Assembly (NCBI RefSeq): GCF_013376415.1
Contig: NZ_WYET01000009.1
Coordinates: 1 to 64,000, forward strand
From: Flagellimonas chongwuensis
Lineage (GTDB): Bacteria > Bacteroidota > Bacteroidia > Flavobacteriales > Flavobacteriaceae
Direction of reading: 5' to 3'
DNA: 64,000 bases
Shown here: positions 44,644-53,689 of the stretch, in pieces
Numbering within the stretch: the first letter of the stretch is position 1
Layout of the letters: each line of letters begins with the position of its first letter
Program-made: the position numbers and the translations under genes
Notes under the pieces: model-generated
The model's input: the letters and a program-made list of their open reading frames with translations, nothing else
Told to the model about the DNA's origin: nothing
Databases searched by the model: none

Positions 44644-44748
44644 AGTGGGGTTAAAGGTAAATGGTTACGGGTAAACGGACAATAGGTCAAGGGTTTGACT
44701 TATGAAGAGTTTATTAACTGTGAGGGGGTGAAATGTTTATGCTGTAAG

Positions 44749-45200
44749 GGTAAAGGGTTAATGGTTTGACCTGATATATTTTATCAGGGATGCTATCCCT
44801 TTTTGGAGTCTTTGAATTTTTTTGATGATAAGCGCTGAGGTATCAAAAAAAATAAAATTTAAATCTTCACAAAGAATAAGATGTGATTCCAATTCGTATG
44901 CAGAACCTAAACCAATTTGAAGAAATCGAACAAAATCTTTTTGGGAATGTTTACTGCATCCTTCGGCAATGTTGGCTGGAATGGAAATAACGCTTCTTTG
45001 AATTTGTGGAATCAATCCAAATTGTTCGGAATCTGGGATAAATTGGGTAAGCTTGTAAATCTCTTTCACTAAAACCCTTCCATCTTTCCAAACATTCAAC
45101 TCTCGAAAATTTCGCATAGCGATATATGTTTAAAATTTCGAGGTTGAAATCTATATTTTAACTTTCCAGCTTCTTAAAAGGACCTTTTTTACCCTTTACC
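44749..45200. repeat. Inverted repeats flanking the four-helix gene
   Basis: GGTAAAGGGT (44749-44758) and its exact inverse ACCCTTTACC (45191-45200) bracket the four-helix gene, inside longer degenerate tracts of the same theme: purine-rich GGTAAA/GGG repeats at 44648-44770 and pyrimidine-rich repeats at 45184-45240. The arrangement suggests a small mobile or repeat-associated unit. Confidence 0.45.
44758..45117 (-). CDS. Four-helix bundle protein (23S rRNA intervening-sequence type)
   Basis: A 119-residue helical protein of the four-helix bundle family first seen in intervening sequences of 23S rRNA genes. It starts with FRELNVWKDGRVLVKEIYKLT and has the hallmark IPQIQRSVISIPANIAEGCSKHSQKDFVRFLQIGLGSAYELESHLILCEDL. 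Function unknown; related Avd proteins serve diversity-generating retroelements, but no reverse transcriptase is nearby. Its ends coincide with repeat tracts, one of which reaches the stop codon. Confidence 0.9.
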   Translation of the reverse strand: MRNFRELNVWKDGRVLVKEIYKLTQFIPDSEQFGLIPQIQRSVISIPANIAEGCSKHSQKDFVRFLQIGLGSAYELESHLILCEDLNFIFFDTSALIIKKIQRLQKGIASLIKYIRSNH

Positions 45201-45239
45201 TAAAACCTTCTGCCTTTTTGCCATTAGCCTTTCACCTGA

Positions 45240-46700
45240 CTATCCTAAAATCATCCCCGCAATGGTTGCTGACAACAACGAGGCAAGGGATCCGCCCAAA
45301 ACCGCCTTCATGCCAAAAGAGGACAACACCTTACGTTGACCGGGCGCCAATGAGCCTATACCTCCAATTTGAATACCGATAGAGGCAAAGTTGGCAAAAC
45401 CGCAGAGCATGTACGTGGCCATGATTACGGATTTGTTGTAAGTAAAGTGAACACCACTTGCCACATTCTTAAGATCGGCCAATTGAATGTAGCCTACAAA
45501 TTCACTTGCGGCCAATTTAATGCCGAGCAACTGTCCCATGAGCATAATGTCCTCATTGGCAACACCTATCAACCACATAAGCGGGGCAAATATGGTGCCT
45601 AGAATGGCTTCCAGGGAAAATTCGGTGTACGGGGAATTGGCGGCTATCCAATTATTGAAAGTGGTAAGATCTCCGACCCAGCCCAAAATTCCGTTGATCA
45701 TGGCGATAAAGGCCACAAACACCAAAAGCATGGCCCCAACGTTCAAGGCGAGTTTAAGGCCTTCGGTGGTTCCATTGGCAATGGCGTCCAAGATGTTGGC
45801 GCCTATTTTTTCGGAAGAAACCTCTACGTCCGTGTTGACCTTCTCGGTCTGCGGGTACAATATTTTTGAAATTACGATGGCCCCGGGTGCGGCCATTACA
45901 GATGCTGCCAAAAGGTGCTTGGCGAAGACCAAACGAAGTTCGGGGTCATCGCCTCCTAAAAATCCAATATAGGCGGCCAAAACAGCTCCGGCTACGGTGG
46001 CCATTCCACCGATCATCACCAAAAGGATTTCGGATTTGTTCATTTTTTCCAAATAGGCCTTGATCAGCAAGGGGGCTTCGGTCTGGCCCAAAAATATGTT
46101 GCCCGCTACGGAAAGACTCTCTGCTCCCGATATGCCCAAACTTTTGGAGAGCAACCATGCCATCCATTTGACCACCACTTGAATCACTCCCAAATAATAT
46201 AAGACCGAAGTCAAAGCCGAGAAAAATATAATGGTGGGTAATACTTGGAAGGCAAATATGTACCCAAAGGTGTCCATATCCACGACCAATCCTTCAAACA
46301 GGAATTGGCTTCCGGCACGGGTGAAATCCAGTATGCTTACAAAGATGCTTCCAACCTGTTCAAAAATATATTGTACAAAAGGGACTTTGAGTACGCCAAT
46401 GGCTATCAAAATCTGTAATGATAAACCGATTCCGACCGTTTTCCAGTTGATGGCTTTTCTATTGGAGCTGAACAGAAATGATATCAGGATCAGTACGGCC
46501 ATTCCCAACGCCCCACGAAGCAATGTGGTAATAGTGAAACCTTGATTGGGAATAATTTCAGCGGTTTGCTGCACAGCAATGTTCTCGGTAATGGTAGAGC
46601 CTATGGCTACATTAAGGGAATCTGCGGGCAAAGAATTTTGGCCGAAAACGACCGAACAAAGGAGTAACAGGAGTAGTAAACTTTGGGTCTTTTTCGCCAT
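45240..46700 (-). CDS. NupC-type concentrative nucleoside transporter
   Basis: A 486-residue nucleoside importer. The conserved NupC core starts at about residue 75 (LLRGALGMAVLILISFLFS) with the GQTEAPLLIKAYL and EFVGYIQLADL / ICGFANFASIGIQIGGIG-like blocks. Before it there is an unusual extra segment: a secretory-type signal (MAKKTQSLLLLLLLCSVVFGQ) and about 45 residues, probably periplasmic. The start is the ATG at 46700; earlier codons would overlap the upstream nuclease gene. Transport is probably Na+- or H+-coupled. It fits the nearby thyA and kinases in nucleoside salvage. Confidence 0.9.
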   Translation of the reverse strand: MAKKTQSLLLLLLLCSVVFGQNSLPADSLNVAIGSTITENIAVQQTAEIIPNQGFTITTLLRGALGMAVLILISFLFSSNRKAINWKTVGIGLSLQILIAIGVLKVPFVQYIFEQVGSIFVSILDFTRAGSQFLFEGLVVDMDTFGYIFAFQVLPTIIFFSALTSVLYYLGVIQVVVKWMAWLLSKSLGISGAESLSVAGNIFLGQTEAPLLIKAYLEKMNKSEILLVMIGGMATVAGAVLAAYIGFLGGDDPELRLVFAKHLLAASVMAAPGAIVISKILYPQTEKVNTDVEVSSEKIGANILDAIANGTTEGLKLALNVGAMLLVFVAFIAMINGILGWVGDLTTFNNWIAANSPYTEFSLEAILGTIFAPLMWLIGVANEDIMLMGQLLGIKLAASEFVGYIQLADLKNVASGVHFTYNKSVIMATYMLCGFANFASIGIQIGGIGSLAPGQRKVLSSFGMKAVLGGSLASLLSATIAGMILG

Positions 46701-46713
46701 GTATGTTGGTCGT

Positions 46714-47343
46714 TTATTTGCGCTTGGAAATCTCATCCCTCAATTTGGCGGCCTTTTCGTAGTCTTCGCTGGCCACCGCATTATCCAATTCTTTATGAAG
46801 TTCTTGTAGGGACATTTCTCTATATCCGTGTGTATCGGAACCTGACTCTAACTCCACGGCTTCTCCTTCTTGAAGGATTTCATCGACCATAATGCTGTCG
46901 TCCTCGTCCTCTTCTTTCTCTTTGGAAGAAAATTTTAGGAAAATACCGGCTTTGTCCAAAATGGTCTTGTATGTAAAAATAGGAGCGTTGAACCGCAGTG
47001 CAAGTGCAATCGCATCGCTGGTGCGGGCATCGATGATTTCCTCGTCGTTATCGCGCTCACAGATAATGCTGGAATAAAAAACACCGTCCACCAATTTGTG
47101 GATGATCACCTGCTTGACCACAATCTTGAACCTGTCCGCAAAGTTCTTGAATAGATCATGGGTCAAGGGCCTTGGCGGTTTTATCTCTTTTTCCAAAGCA
47201 ATGGCGATGGATTGTGCTTCAAATGCGCCTATAACTATGGGAAGTTTTCGGTCTCCCTCCTCTTCATTTAAAATAAGGGCGTATGCGCCATTTTGTGTTT
47301 GGCTGTATGATATCCCCTTTATTTTTAATCGTACTAAACTCAT
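46714..47343 (-). CDS. Bifunctional nuclease family (DUF151) protein with UVR motif
   Basis: A 209-residue protein. Residues 1-130 form the DUF151 domain (LKIKGISYSQTQNGAYALILNEEEGDRKLPIVIGAFEAQSIAIALE), known from a plant protein with DNase and RNase activity. A short acidic linker (KEKEEDEDDSIMVDE) leads to a C-terminal UVR motif (LQELHKELDNAVASEDYEKAAKLRDEI), as in UvrB/UvrC. Nuclease activity here is by family only. It lies between etfA and nupC on the same strand. Confidence 0.88.
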   Translation of the reverse strand: MSLVRLKIKGISYSQTQNGAYALILNEEEGDRKLPIVIGAFEAQSIAIALEKEIKPPRPLTHDLFKNFADRFKIVVKQVIIHKLVDGVFYSSIICERDNDEEIIDARTSDAIALALRFNAPIFTYKTILDKAGIFLKFSSKEKEEDEDDSIMVDEILQEGEAVELESGSDTHGYREMSLQELHKELDNAVASEDYEKAAKLRDEISKRK

Positions 47344-47432
47344 ATATCTCCTCCTAAAGCAAAGGGGCCGTCCAAATAAGTGGCTTTACCAGTTATCTGA
47401 ACAGCCCCTTGCAATGGGCAAATTAACAAAAT

Positions 47433-48401
47433 TTAAGTGTTTTGGGCTTTAAATTCTTTTAATTTTTCGATGAGTTCGGGCACTACTTCGAAGGCATCCC
47501 CGACTATTCCGTAATCCGCCGCCTTGAAGAAAGGAGCTTCCGGGTCGTTGTTGATGACCACTTTTACCTTGGAGGCATTGATACCTGCCAAATGCTGAAT
47601 GGCCCCGGAAATCCCGATAGCGATATAAAGATTGCTCGCAACCGGCTTACCGGTTTGGCCAACGTGTTCGCTGTGCGGGCGCCATCCCATATCCGAGACT
47701 GGTTTGGAGCAGGCGGTCGCCGCACCCAAAACATCGGCCAGTTCTTCAACCATGCCCCAATTCTCGGGTCCTTTTAATCCTCGACCACCGGAGACAACGA
47801 TATCGGCGTCGGCAATGGTTGCTTTTCCCACCACACGATCCACTTCTACCGATTTAACGGCAAAGGCATTATCGCCCAATGATGGGCCAAAATCTTCCAC
47901 CGAAGCGGAAACATTGTTTTCAACAACACCGAAGGCATTACTGGAAACCCCTATTACCTTGACATCCGACGAAATCTCGGTCATGGCGAACCCTTTATTG
48001 CTGAAAGCGGTGCGCTTTACTACAAATGGTGAGGTGCTTTCTGGTGCAGCCACTACGTTGGGTACGTATCCGGCAGTTAATTTAGCAGCTAGGATAGGTG
48101 CCAAAAACTTGCTGTCCGCACTGGAACTCAATATAATTACCTTAGTGTCCTCTGCTTTTGCAGCCTCGGCCAATACTTCTGCGTAGGCCTTGGCATTAAA
48201 GGTTGCCAAGGAGTCGCCCGATACCTTCAAAACTTTGGAGACCCCGTAGGTTCCCAACAGGGCATCTTCCTCGGCATTAAAAGAGACAGCTGTTACGGTT
48301 GTGCCTAGATCTTGGGCCACCTTGTGTGCGTAGGAGGCTGCTTCGAAGGCATTTTTTTTGAATTTTCCCTTCAGGGATTCTGTATATACTAATACTGACA
48401 T
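47433..48401 (-). CDS. etfA: Electron transfer flavoprotein subunit alpha
   Basis: A 322-residue ETF alpha subunit. The C-terminal FAD-binding domain has VSGGRGLKGPENW, ACSKPVSDMGWRPHSEHVGQTGKPV and LYIAIGISGAIQHLAGI. With EtfB it takes electrons from acyl-CoA dehydrogenases and passes them to the quinone pool. It follows etfB by 16 bp, one operon. Confidence 0.96.
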   Translation of the reverse strand: MSVLVYTESLKGKFKKNAFEAASYAHKVAQDLGTTVTAVSFNAEEDALLGTYGVSKVLKVSGDSLATFNAKAYAEVLAEAAKAEDTKVIILSSSADSKFLAPILAAKLTAGYVPNVVAAPESTSPFVVKRTAFSNKGFAMTEISSDVKVIGVSSNAFGVVENNVSASVEDFGPSLGDNAFAVKSVEVDRVVGKATIADADIVVSGGRGLKGPENWGMVEELADVLGAATACSKPVSDMGWRPHSEHVGQTGKPVASNLYIAIGISGAIQHLAGINASKVKVVINNDPEAPFFKAADYGIVGDAFEVVPELIEKLKEFKAQNT

Positions 48402-48417
48402 AATTTTTTACTCTTGT

Positions 48418-49164
48418 TTAGATGACTTTTGCTTCGTTGTGCAGTAGTTCGACCAATTCTCCCACATTGCTGGCATCGACCAACTTAACCGGTCCTTTGG
48501 CAGCGGGTTTTTCAAATTTTTGATCTTGGGTGGGTTGTGGTGCATCAATGGGTTCCACTACGTTCAGTGCTTTTTTACGGGCCATCATGATGCCTCTCAT
48601 GTTAGGGATGCGAAGGTCACTTTCCTCTACCAATCCTTTTTGACCGCCAATGACCAATGGAAGCGATGTGCTGATTTTTTCCTTGCCCCCATCGATTTCA
48701 CGGACTGCGGTTGCGCTATCACCATCGATTTCGAGACCGATACAGGTATTCACAAAGTTCATATCCAATAAGGTTGCGAGTATTCCCGGAACCATGCCGC
48801 CATTATAGTCGATGGATTCCCTACCTGCGATAATAAGGTCGTAATCACCATTTTTGACCACTTCGGCCAGTTGCTGTGCCACAAAAAAACCATCTTTTGG
48901 CTCGGCATCCACTCGAATCGCTTCATCCGCGCCAATGGCCAGCGCTTTTCTGATGGTGGGCTCTGTTTGGGCGCCGCCAACATTCACGACATGAACGGTA
49001 GCGCCTTGTTTTTCTTTGAACCACATGGCACGGGTGAGTCCGAACTCGTCATTTGGATTAATAACAAATTGAACCCCGTTTGTGTCAAACTTGGTATCGC
49101 CTTCCGTAAAATTGATTTTGGAAGTAGTATCCGGTACGTTGCTAATGCAAACTAGAATCTTCAT
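48418..49164 (-). CDS. etfB: Electron transfer flavoprotein subunit beta
   Basis: A 248-residue ETF beta subunit with MKILVCISNVPDTTSKINF, NPNDEFGLTRAMWFKE, and the AMP-binding region LIIAGRESIDYNGGMVPGILATLL. The C-terminal SDLRIPNMRGIMMARKK is the recognition loop region. First gene of etfBA. A -7 box TATATTTG lies at 49187-49194 on the minus strand, and a 28-bp palindrome just upstream suggests regulation, possibly linked to fatty acid use. Confidence 0.96.
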   Translation of the reverse strand: MKILVCISNVPDTTSKINFTEGDTKFDTNGVQFVINPNDEFGLTRAMWFKEKQGATVHVVNVGGAQTEPTIRKALAIGADEAIRVDAEPKDGFFVAQQLAEVVKNGDYDLIIAGRESIDYNGGMVPGILATLLDMNFVNTCIGLEIDGDSATAVREIDGGKEKISTSLPLVIGGQKGLVEESDLRIPNMRGIMMARKKALNVVEPIDAPQPTQDQKFEKPAAKGPVKLVDASNVGELVELLHNEAKVI

Positions 49165-49186
49165 ATATACTTTAGGTTTATCTGCT

Positions 49187-49194
49187 CAAATATA
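49187..49194 (-). promoter_or_regulatory. -7 box of etfBA
   Basis: TATATTTG on the minus strand matches TAnnTTTG, 22 bp upstream of the etfB start codon. The -33 position falls next to or inside the palindrome at 49209-49236. Confidence 0.45.
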
Positions 49195-49208
49195 AATATA
49201 AAAATCCT

Positions 49209-49236
49209 AAATTTATTATGCATGCATAATAAATTT
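49209..49236. promoter_or_regulatory. Palindromic operator candidate, copy 2 (28 bp)
   Basis: A perfect 28-bp palindrome whose 16-bp core ATTATGCATGCATAAT is identical to the palindrome at 28954-28969. It begins 14 bp upstream of the etfBA -7 box and covers the -33 region. Confidence 0.65.
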
Positions 49237-49332
49237 TGTTCTTTTTTTGGATTTTGGTCAGGCAAGTTTCGGGTAGTTTTTGCTATTTTTGCTTGCGTTT
49301 TTAAGCAGACTATAAATATTTAGTACGATTCA

Positions 49333-50310
49333 ATGAAAACATTACAGTTTAGGGAGGCAATAGCCGAGGCTATGTCGGAAGAAATGCGAAGGGATGATAC
49401 CATTTATCTGATGGGCGAAGAAGTGGCCGAGTACAATGGTGCTTATAAGGCTTCCAAAGGCATGTTGGATGAGTTCGGACCGGAGCGTGTATTGGATACC
49501 CCAATTTCAGAACTTGGTTTTGCCGGTATCGGTGTTGGTTCTGCAATGAATGGTAATAGGCCCATTATAGAATTTATGACGTTCAACTTCTCCTTGGTGG
49601 GAATTGACCAAATTATAAACAACGCTGCCAAGATTCGTCAAATGTCCGGTGGTCAGTTCAACTGTCCGATCGTATTTAGGGGGCCTACGGCTTCTGCGGG
49701 ACAGTTGGCCGCTACGCACTCCCAAGCTTTTGAAAGCTGGTTTGCAAACACTCCCGGTTTAAAGGTTGTGGTCCCATCGAACCCTGCTGATGCCAAAGGA
49801 TTGTTGAAATCGGCCATTCGTGATGACGACCCGGTAATTTTTATGGAATCCGAGCAGATGTACGGTGACAAGGGCGAGGTGCCGGAAGGCGAGTATACCA
49901 TTCCATTGGGCGTTGCCGATATCAAGAGAGAAGGTACCGATGTGACCATTGTTTCCTTTGGGAAAATCATTAAGGAAGCGTACAAAGCTGCGGATGAATT
50001 GGAAAAAGAGGGCATCAGCTGTGAGATTATAGATTTGAGGACAGTGCGTCCCATGGACCATGATGCTATCCTTACTTCGGTTAAAAAAACCAACAGGATG
50101 GTGATTTTGGAGGAGGCTTGGCCTTTTGGCAACGTGGCCACTGAAATTATATACCACGTTCAGGACAAGGCTTTCGACTATTTGGATGCACCTATCGTGA
50201 AATTGAACACTGCGGATACCCCCGCACCATATTCTCCAGTACTTTTGGCCGAGTGGTTGCCTAACCATGAAGATGTCATCAAAGCTGTTAAGAAAGTGTT
50301 ATATAAGTAA
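49333..50310 (+). CDS. pdhB: Pyruvate dehydrogenase E1 component subunit beta
   Basis: A 325-residue transketolase-like beta subunit. It has LQFREAIAEAMSEEMRRDDTIYLMGEEVAEYNGAYKAS, DTPISELGFAGIGVGSAMNG, FRGPTASAGQLAATHSQ, and EAWPFGNVATEI. It works with an alpha subunit (not in the window) to decarboxylate pyruvate in the PDH complex; length and motifs fit PdhB better than the transketolase paralogues. Divergent from etfBA. Branched-chain oxoacid E1 beta is the alternative. Confidence 0.9.
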   Translation: MKTLQFREAIAEAMSEEMRRDDTIYLMGEEVAEYNGAYKASKGMLDEFGPERVLDTPISELGFAGIGVGSAMNGNRPIIEFMTFNFSLVGIDQIINNAAKIRQMSGGQFNCPIVFRGPTASAGQLAATHSQAFESWFANTPGLKVVVPSNPADAKGLLKSAIRDDDPVIFMESEQMYGDKGEVPEGEYTIPLGVADIKREGTDVTIVSFGKIIKEAYKAADELEKEGISCEIIDLRTVRPMDHDAILTSVKKTNRMVILEEAWPFGNVATEIIYHVQDKAFDYLDAPIVKLNTADTPAPYSPVLLAEWLPNHEDVIKAVKKVLYK

Positions 50311-50334
50311 TACAAACATTTTTTAAGGTATATT

Positions 50335-50361
50335 AGCCCCGTCAATTTTGTTGACGGGGCT
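50335..50361 (+). terminator. Hairpin after pdhB
   Basis: A perfect 11-bp stem AGCCCCGTCAA / TTGACGGGGCT with a 5-base loop. The sequence after it (ATATTATTT) is only moderately T-rich, so it is a likely but not ideal terminator. Confidence 0.6.
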
Positions 50362-50471
50362 ATATTATTTAGGGAACATTTTTTTGATTAGAAATTACTT
50401 TGAACCAAATTTGACCTAAGTTGAATGGAATTTGCCGTTGTGCTTTTCCCCAATGCCCCACATACCTGCCT

Positions 50472-52967
50472 ATGAAAGGATTCTTTTCTGTTTTTTTTCT
50501 GTTTTTTATAGTTTGTGGCAGTGCCCAGACCAAGATAGAAGGGATAGTCACCGATGATACCGGGATGCCCGTCGCCTTTGCCAACATCATTTTTGTTAAC
50601 TCTTCCGAAGGAACCATTACCAACGACAACGGTCGGTTTTATATGGAATCCGATGAGACCTATGATGCCATCAAAGTGTCCTTTATCGGGTATGAGACCA
50701 AGGAGGTTCCATTGGCGCAAAAGGTAAATTACAATATGGAAATTGTGCTGACCGAATCTGCGGAGCAGCTTCAAGAAGTGGTGGTTTATACTGGAAAGCA
50801 ATCTAAGAAGAACAACCCGGCCATAGATATTCTGCGAAAAATTTGGGCAAAGAAAAGGGAGAACGGTGTGCGCAAGTTCAAGCAGTACCAATATGACAAA
50901 TACGAAAAAATCGAATTTGACCTGAACACTATCGATAGCTCTTTAATAAAAAGCAAGCTATTCAAGGGGTTGGAATTTATGTTTGAGGACTTGGATACTT
51001 CACGAATTACGGGTAAAACATATCTGCCCATGTTCTTGAGCGAATCTTTTTCCAAAGTTTATGGGGACAACGTTCTCGATAGGGAGAAAGAAGATGTACT
51101 CGGCAACAAAAACTCCGGTTTTAGTGGGAATCAGGCGATAACCGCTTTCGTTGAGGATCTTTATTCAGATTACGATATCTACAATAACTATCTTAAGTTT
51201 TTTGATAAGAGCTTTACGAGTCCGTTGTCCAAAACAGGAATAGATGTATACAATTATGTTTTGTCTGACAGTACCTATATTGATGACAAGTGGTGCTACA
51301 ATATTATTTACTACCCACGCCGAAAGAACGAGCTTACTTTTAAAGGTGATTTTTGGGTAAACGATACCACTTTTGCCATCAAAAAAATTAATCTTCAGGT
51401 CACCAAAAGCGCCAACATTAACTGGGTGAAGGAGATTTATATTGAACAGGATTTTGAGGTGGTCAACGATTCTGTTTTTCTTTTGAAGCGGGATTATATG
51501 CTGAGCGATTTTAGTTTTTCCAAAAAAGAAGAATCTCGTGGTGTCTACGGAAAACGGACCACCGTTTTTGATAATTATAACTTTAACAATCCACGCTCCG
51601 AAGATTTTTACAAGGCCGTTTCCGATCCATACGACCCACGTGTGTTCTCGCAGGATAGTATTTTTTGGGAAAATGCCCGTCTAGAGCGTTTGAACGAGGA
51701 CGAATCAGGAATCTTCAAACTGCTGGATACTTTAAAAACAGTGCCCAAGTTCCGAACCTATTACGATATTGTCAGTATTCTGGGGTCGGGTTACGTCGAA
51801 ATCGATAAATGGAATATCGACATCGGGGATATCTACAGCACTTTTGGCTATAATGATGCGGAAGGGATTCGTCTGAGAGGAGGTGCCCGGACCTATTTTG
51901 GCCAGAATGATTTATGGCGATTGGAAGGTTATACGGCCTATGGCTTTACCGATAAAAAGTTTAAATATGGTGTGTCTGGAAAGTTTTTGCTCGACCGCAA
52001 GAATCGTTTAATTGTTTCCGGGGGAAATCGAAGGGATATTGAACAGCTTGGACTTAGTTTGACCAGTACGAACGATGTAATGGGAAGGAGCATTGCCTCG
52101 TCATCCTTGGTAACCGTAGGTTCCAATGACCGTTTGACCAATATCAACCTTTCAACGCTCAACTTTGAAATGGAACCGGTAAAAAACTTCAGAATAGATA
52201 TAGGCGGGTCTTTCCGTACTTTGAGCTCTGCCCTGCCCGATGCTTTTAGTCTGGATTATGTAGACCCAGGTTCGCCTTCTGGTATTTCATCGGAAATAAA
52301 ACAGTTTGATCTGAACACCACGTTGATCTATACCCCGGGCAAACGGACGATTGGTTATGGCGTGGAACGATCTAATATCAATGATGATTATAGCACACTT
52401 GTATTAAAATATACCAAAGGTGTGGATGGGTTTCTAGAAAGCGATTTCGATTACGAGAAAATACAGTTTTCCTATCAGCAACCATGGCAAATTGGCGGCT
52501 TTGGTAGGTTAACGAGTACTGTGGAACTGGGAAAAACCTTTGGAACAGTGCCCTTGGGGCTGTTGAGCGTTATTCCGGGTAATCAAACCTTGTTTTCACT
52601 ATACAATGTGTTCCCGAACTTGGATTTCTACGAGTTCGTTACGGATACCTATGCTACGGTTCATCTGGAACACAACTTTAACGGGCGTTTGTTTTCAAGA
52701 ATTCCATTACTGCGAAAACTCAATCTAAGGGAGATTGTGGGGTTAAGAGGAGCTTGGGGTCAATTGTCCGAAGAGAATATTGCACTTAGTGCGCCTACCA
52801 ACATTCCTTTAATGGCACCGGAGGATCAAGTGTATTGGGAATATTCCTTAGGAGTGGGCAATATTTTTAAAATACTTCGAATAGATTTTAATTTCCGGGG
52901 CAATTACCTCGAAAATCCGGATGCACGTGCTTTTGGTATTACAGGGACCTTTGGGTTTAATTTTTAA
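50472..52967 (+). CDS. DUF5686 / carboxypeptidase-regulatory-like outer-membrane protein
   Basis: An 831-residue outer-membrane protein. Signal peptide MKGFFSVFFLFFIVCGSAQ, then a carboxypeptidase-regulatory-like domain (about 20-105, IEGIVTDDTGMPVAFANIIF), then the DUF5686 region with IDILRKIWAKKRENGVRKFKQYQYDKYEKIE and a C-terminal beta-barrel ending in GITGTFGFNF. Function is unknown. It lacks a plug domain, so it is probably not a TonB-dependent receptor. The start is the ATG at 50472. Confidence 0.88.
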   Translation: MKGFFSVFFLFFIVCGSAQTKIEGIVTDDTGMPVAFANIIFVNSSEGTITNDNGRFYMESDETYDAIKVSFIGYETKEVPLAQKVNYNMEIVLTESAEQLQEVVVYTGKQSKKNNPAIDILRKIWAKKRENGVRKFKQYQYDKYEKIEFDLNTIDSSLIKSKLFKGLEFMFEDLDTSRITGKTYLPMFLSESFSKVYGDNVLDREKEDVLGNKNSGFSGNQAITAFVEDLYSDYDIYNNYLKFFDKSFTSPLSKTGIDVYNYVLSDSTYIDDKWCYNIIYYPRRKNELTFKGDFWVNDTTFAIKKINLQVTKSANINWVKEIYIEQDFEVVNDSVFLLKRDYMLSDFSFSKKEESRGVYGKRTTVFDNYNFNNPRSEDFYKAVSDPYDPRVFSQDSIFWENARLERLNEDESGIFKLLDTLKTVPKFRTYYDIVSILGSGYVEIDKWNIDIGDIYSTFGYNDAEGIRLRGGARTYFGQNDLWRLEGYTAYGFTDKKFKYGVSGKFLLDRKNRLIVSGGNRRDIEQLGLSLTSTNDVMGRSIASSSLVTVGSNDRLTNINLSTLNFEMEPVKNFRIDIGGSFRTLSSALPDAFSLDYVDPGSPSGISSEIKQFDLNTTLIYTPGKRTIGYGVERSNINDDYSTLVLKYTKGVDGFLESDFDYEKIQFSYQQPWQIGGFGRLTSTVELGKTFGTVPLGLLSVIPGNQTLFSLYNVFPNLDFYEFVTDTYATVHLEHNFNGRLFSRIPLLRKLNLREIVGLRGAWGQLSEENIALSAPTNIPLMAPEDQVYWEYSLGVGNIFKILRIDFNFRGNYLENPDARAFGITGTFGFNF

Positions 52968-53044
52968 TTCAAAGGAAACCTGCGATTTATGTGGTCTATT
53001 CCAGTAATACTGGTTATTTTTGCAGCATAAATTATATCACTAAC

Positions 53045-53572
53045 ATGTCTAAAAAACCACGTATTACTTTCGATGTACTTGTAGAAATTCCAAAAGGTAG
53101 TAGGAACAAGTACGAATACGACTTCACCCTCAACAAAATTCGATTTGACAGAACCCTTTTTTCTTCAATGATGTACCCTGGAGACTACGGTTTCATTCCA
53201 GAAACCTTAGCTTTGGACGGTGACCCATTGGATGTTTTGGTACTCTGCACCGAGCCAACATACCCTATGGTGGTCGTGGAAGTAAAGCCAGTAGGGGTTT
53301 TCCATATGACCGATGAAAAAGGACCGGATGAAAAAATAATCTGTGTACCCGTTTCTGACCCTATTTGGAGCAAAAGGGATGATATCAGCGAATTGAACCC
53401 CCATCGACTAAAAGAGATTGAACATTTCTTTCAAGTGTATAAGGATTTGGAAGAGAAGAAAGTAGATACAGGCGGTTGGGGCGATGTGAACGAGGCCATA
53501 CAAATCTATCACGAATGCGTTCAGCGCTACGAAGATAGTGAGCACAAAAAGAGACGTGCTTACACCATATAA
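53045..53572 (+). CDS. ppa: Inorganic pyrophosphatase (soluble, family I)
   Basis: A 175-residue family I pyrophosphatase. It has VLVEIPKGSRNKYEYD at the start, MMYPGDYGFIPETLALDGDPLDVLVL with the catalytic Asp cluster (DGDPLD), and VPVSDPIW. It hydrolyses PPi from biosynthesis. The start is the ATG at 53045; an 18-codon longer frame is not family-like. The membrane-bound pyrophosphatase follows after a terminator. Confidence 0.95.
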   Translation: MSKKPRITFDVLVEIPKGSRNKYEYDFTLNKIRFDRTLFSSMMYPGDYGFIPETLALDGDPLDVLVLCTEPTYPMVVVEVKPVGVFHMTDEKGPDEKIICVPVSDPIWSKRDDISELNPHRLKEIEHFFQVYKDLEEKKVDTGGWGDVNEAIQIYHECVQRYEDSEHKKRRAYTI

Positions 53573-53591
53573 ATTACATAACAATAACTTT

Positions 53592-53632
53592 AAAAAAATG
53601 CGCTTTTAATAATTAAAGGCGCATTTTTTTTA
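53592..53632 (+). terminator. Terminator between ppa and hppA
   Basis: A stem pairing AAAAAAATGCGC with GCGCATTTTTTT, with a smaller inner stem and a T-rich 3' side. It separates the two pyrophosphatase genes. Confidence 0.75.
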
Positions 53633-53689
53633 TTACTTCGTATTTTACTACATTAGCTGGCATTAAATATTTCTAAATAATCTAAACCT

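Noticed and set aside
44758..45117. Diversity-generating retroelement suggested by the four-helix (Avd-like) protein
   Set aside because: No reverse transcriptase or template/variable repeat pair is visible nearby.
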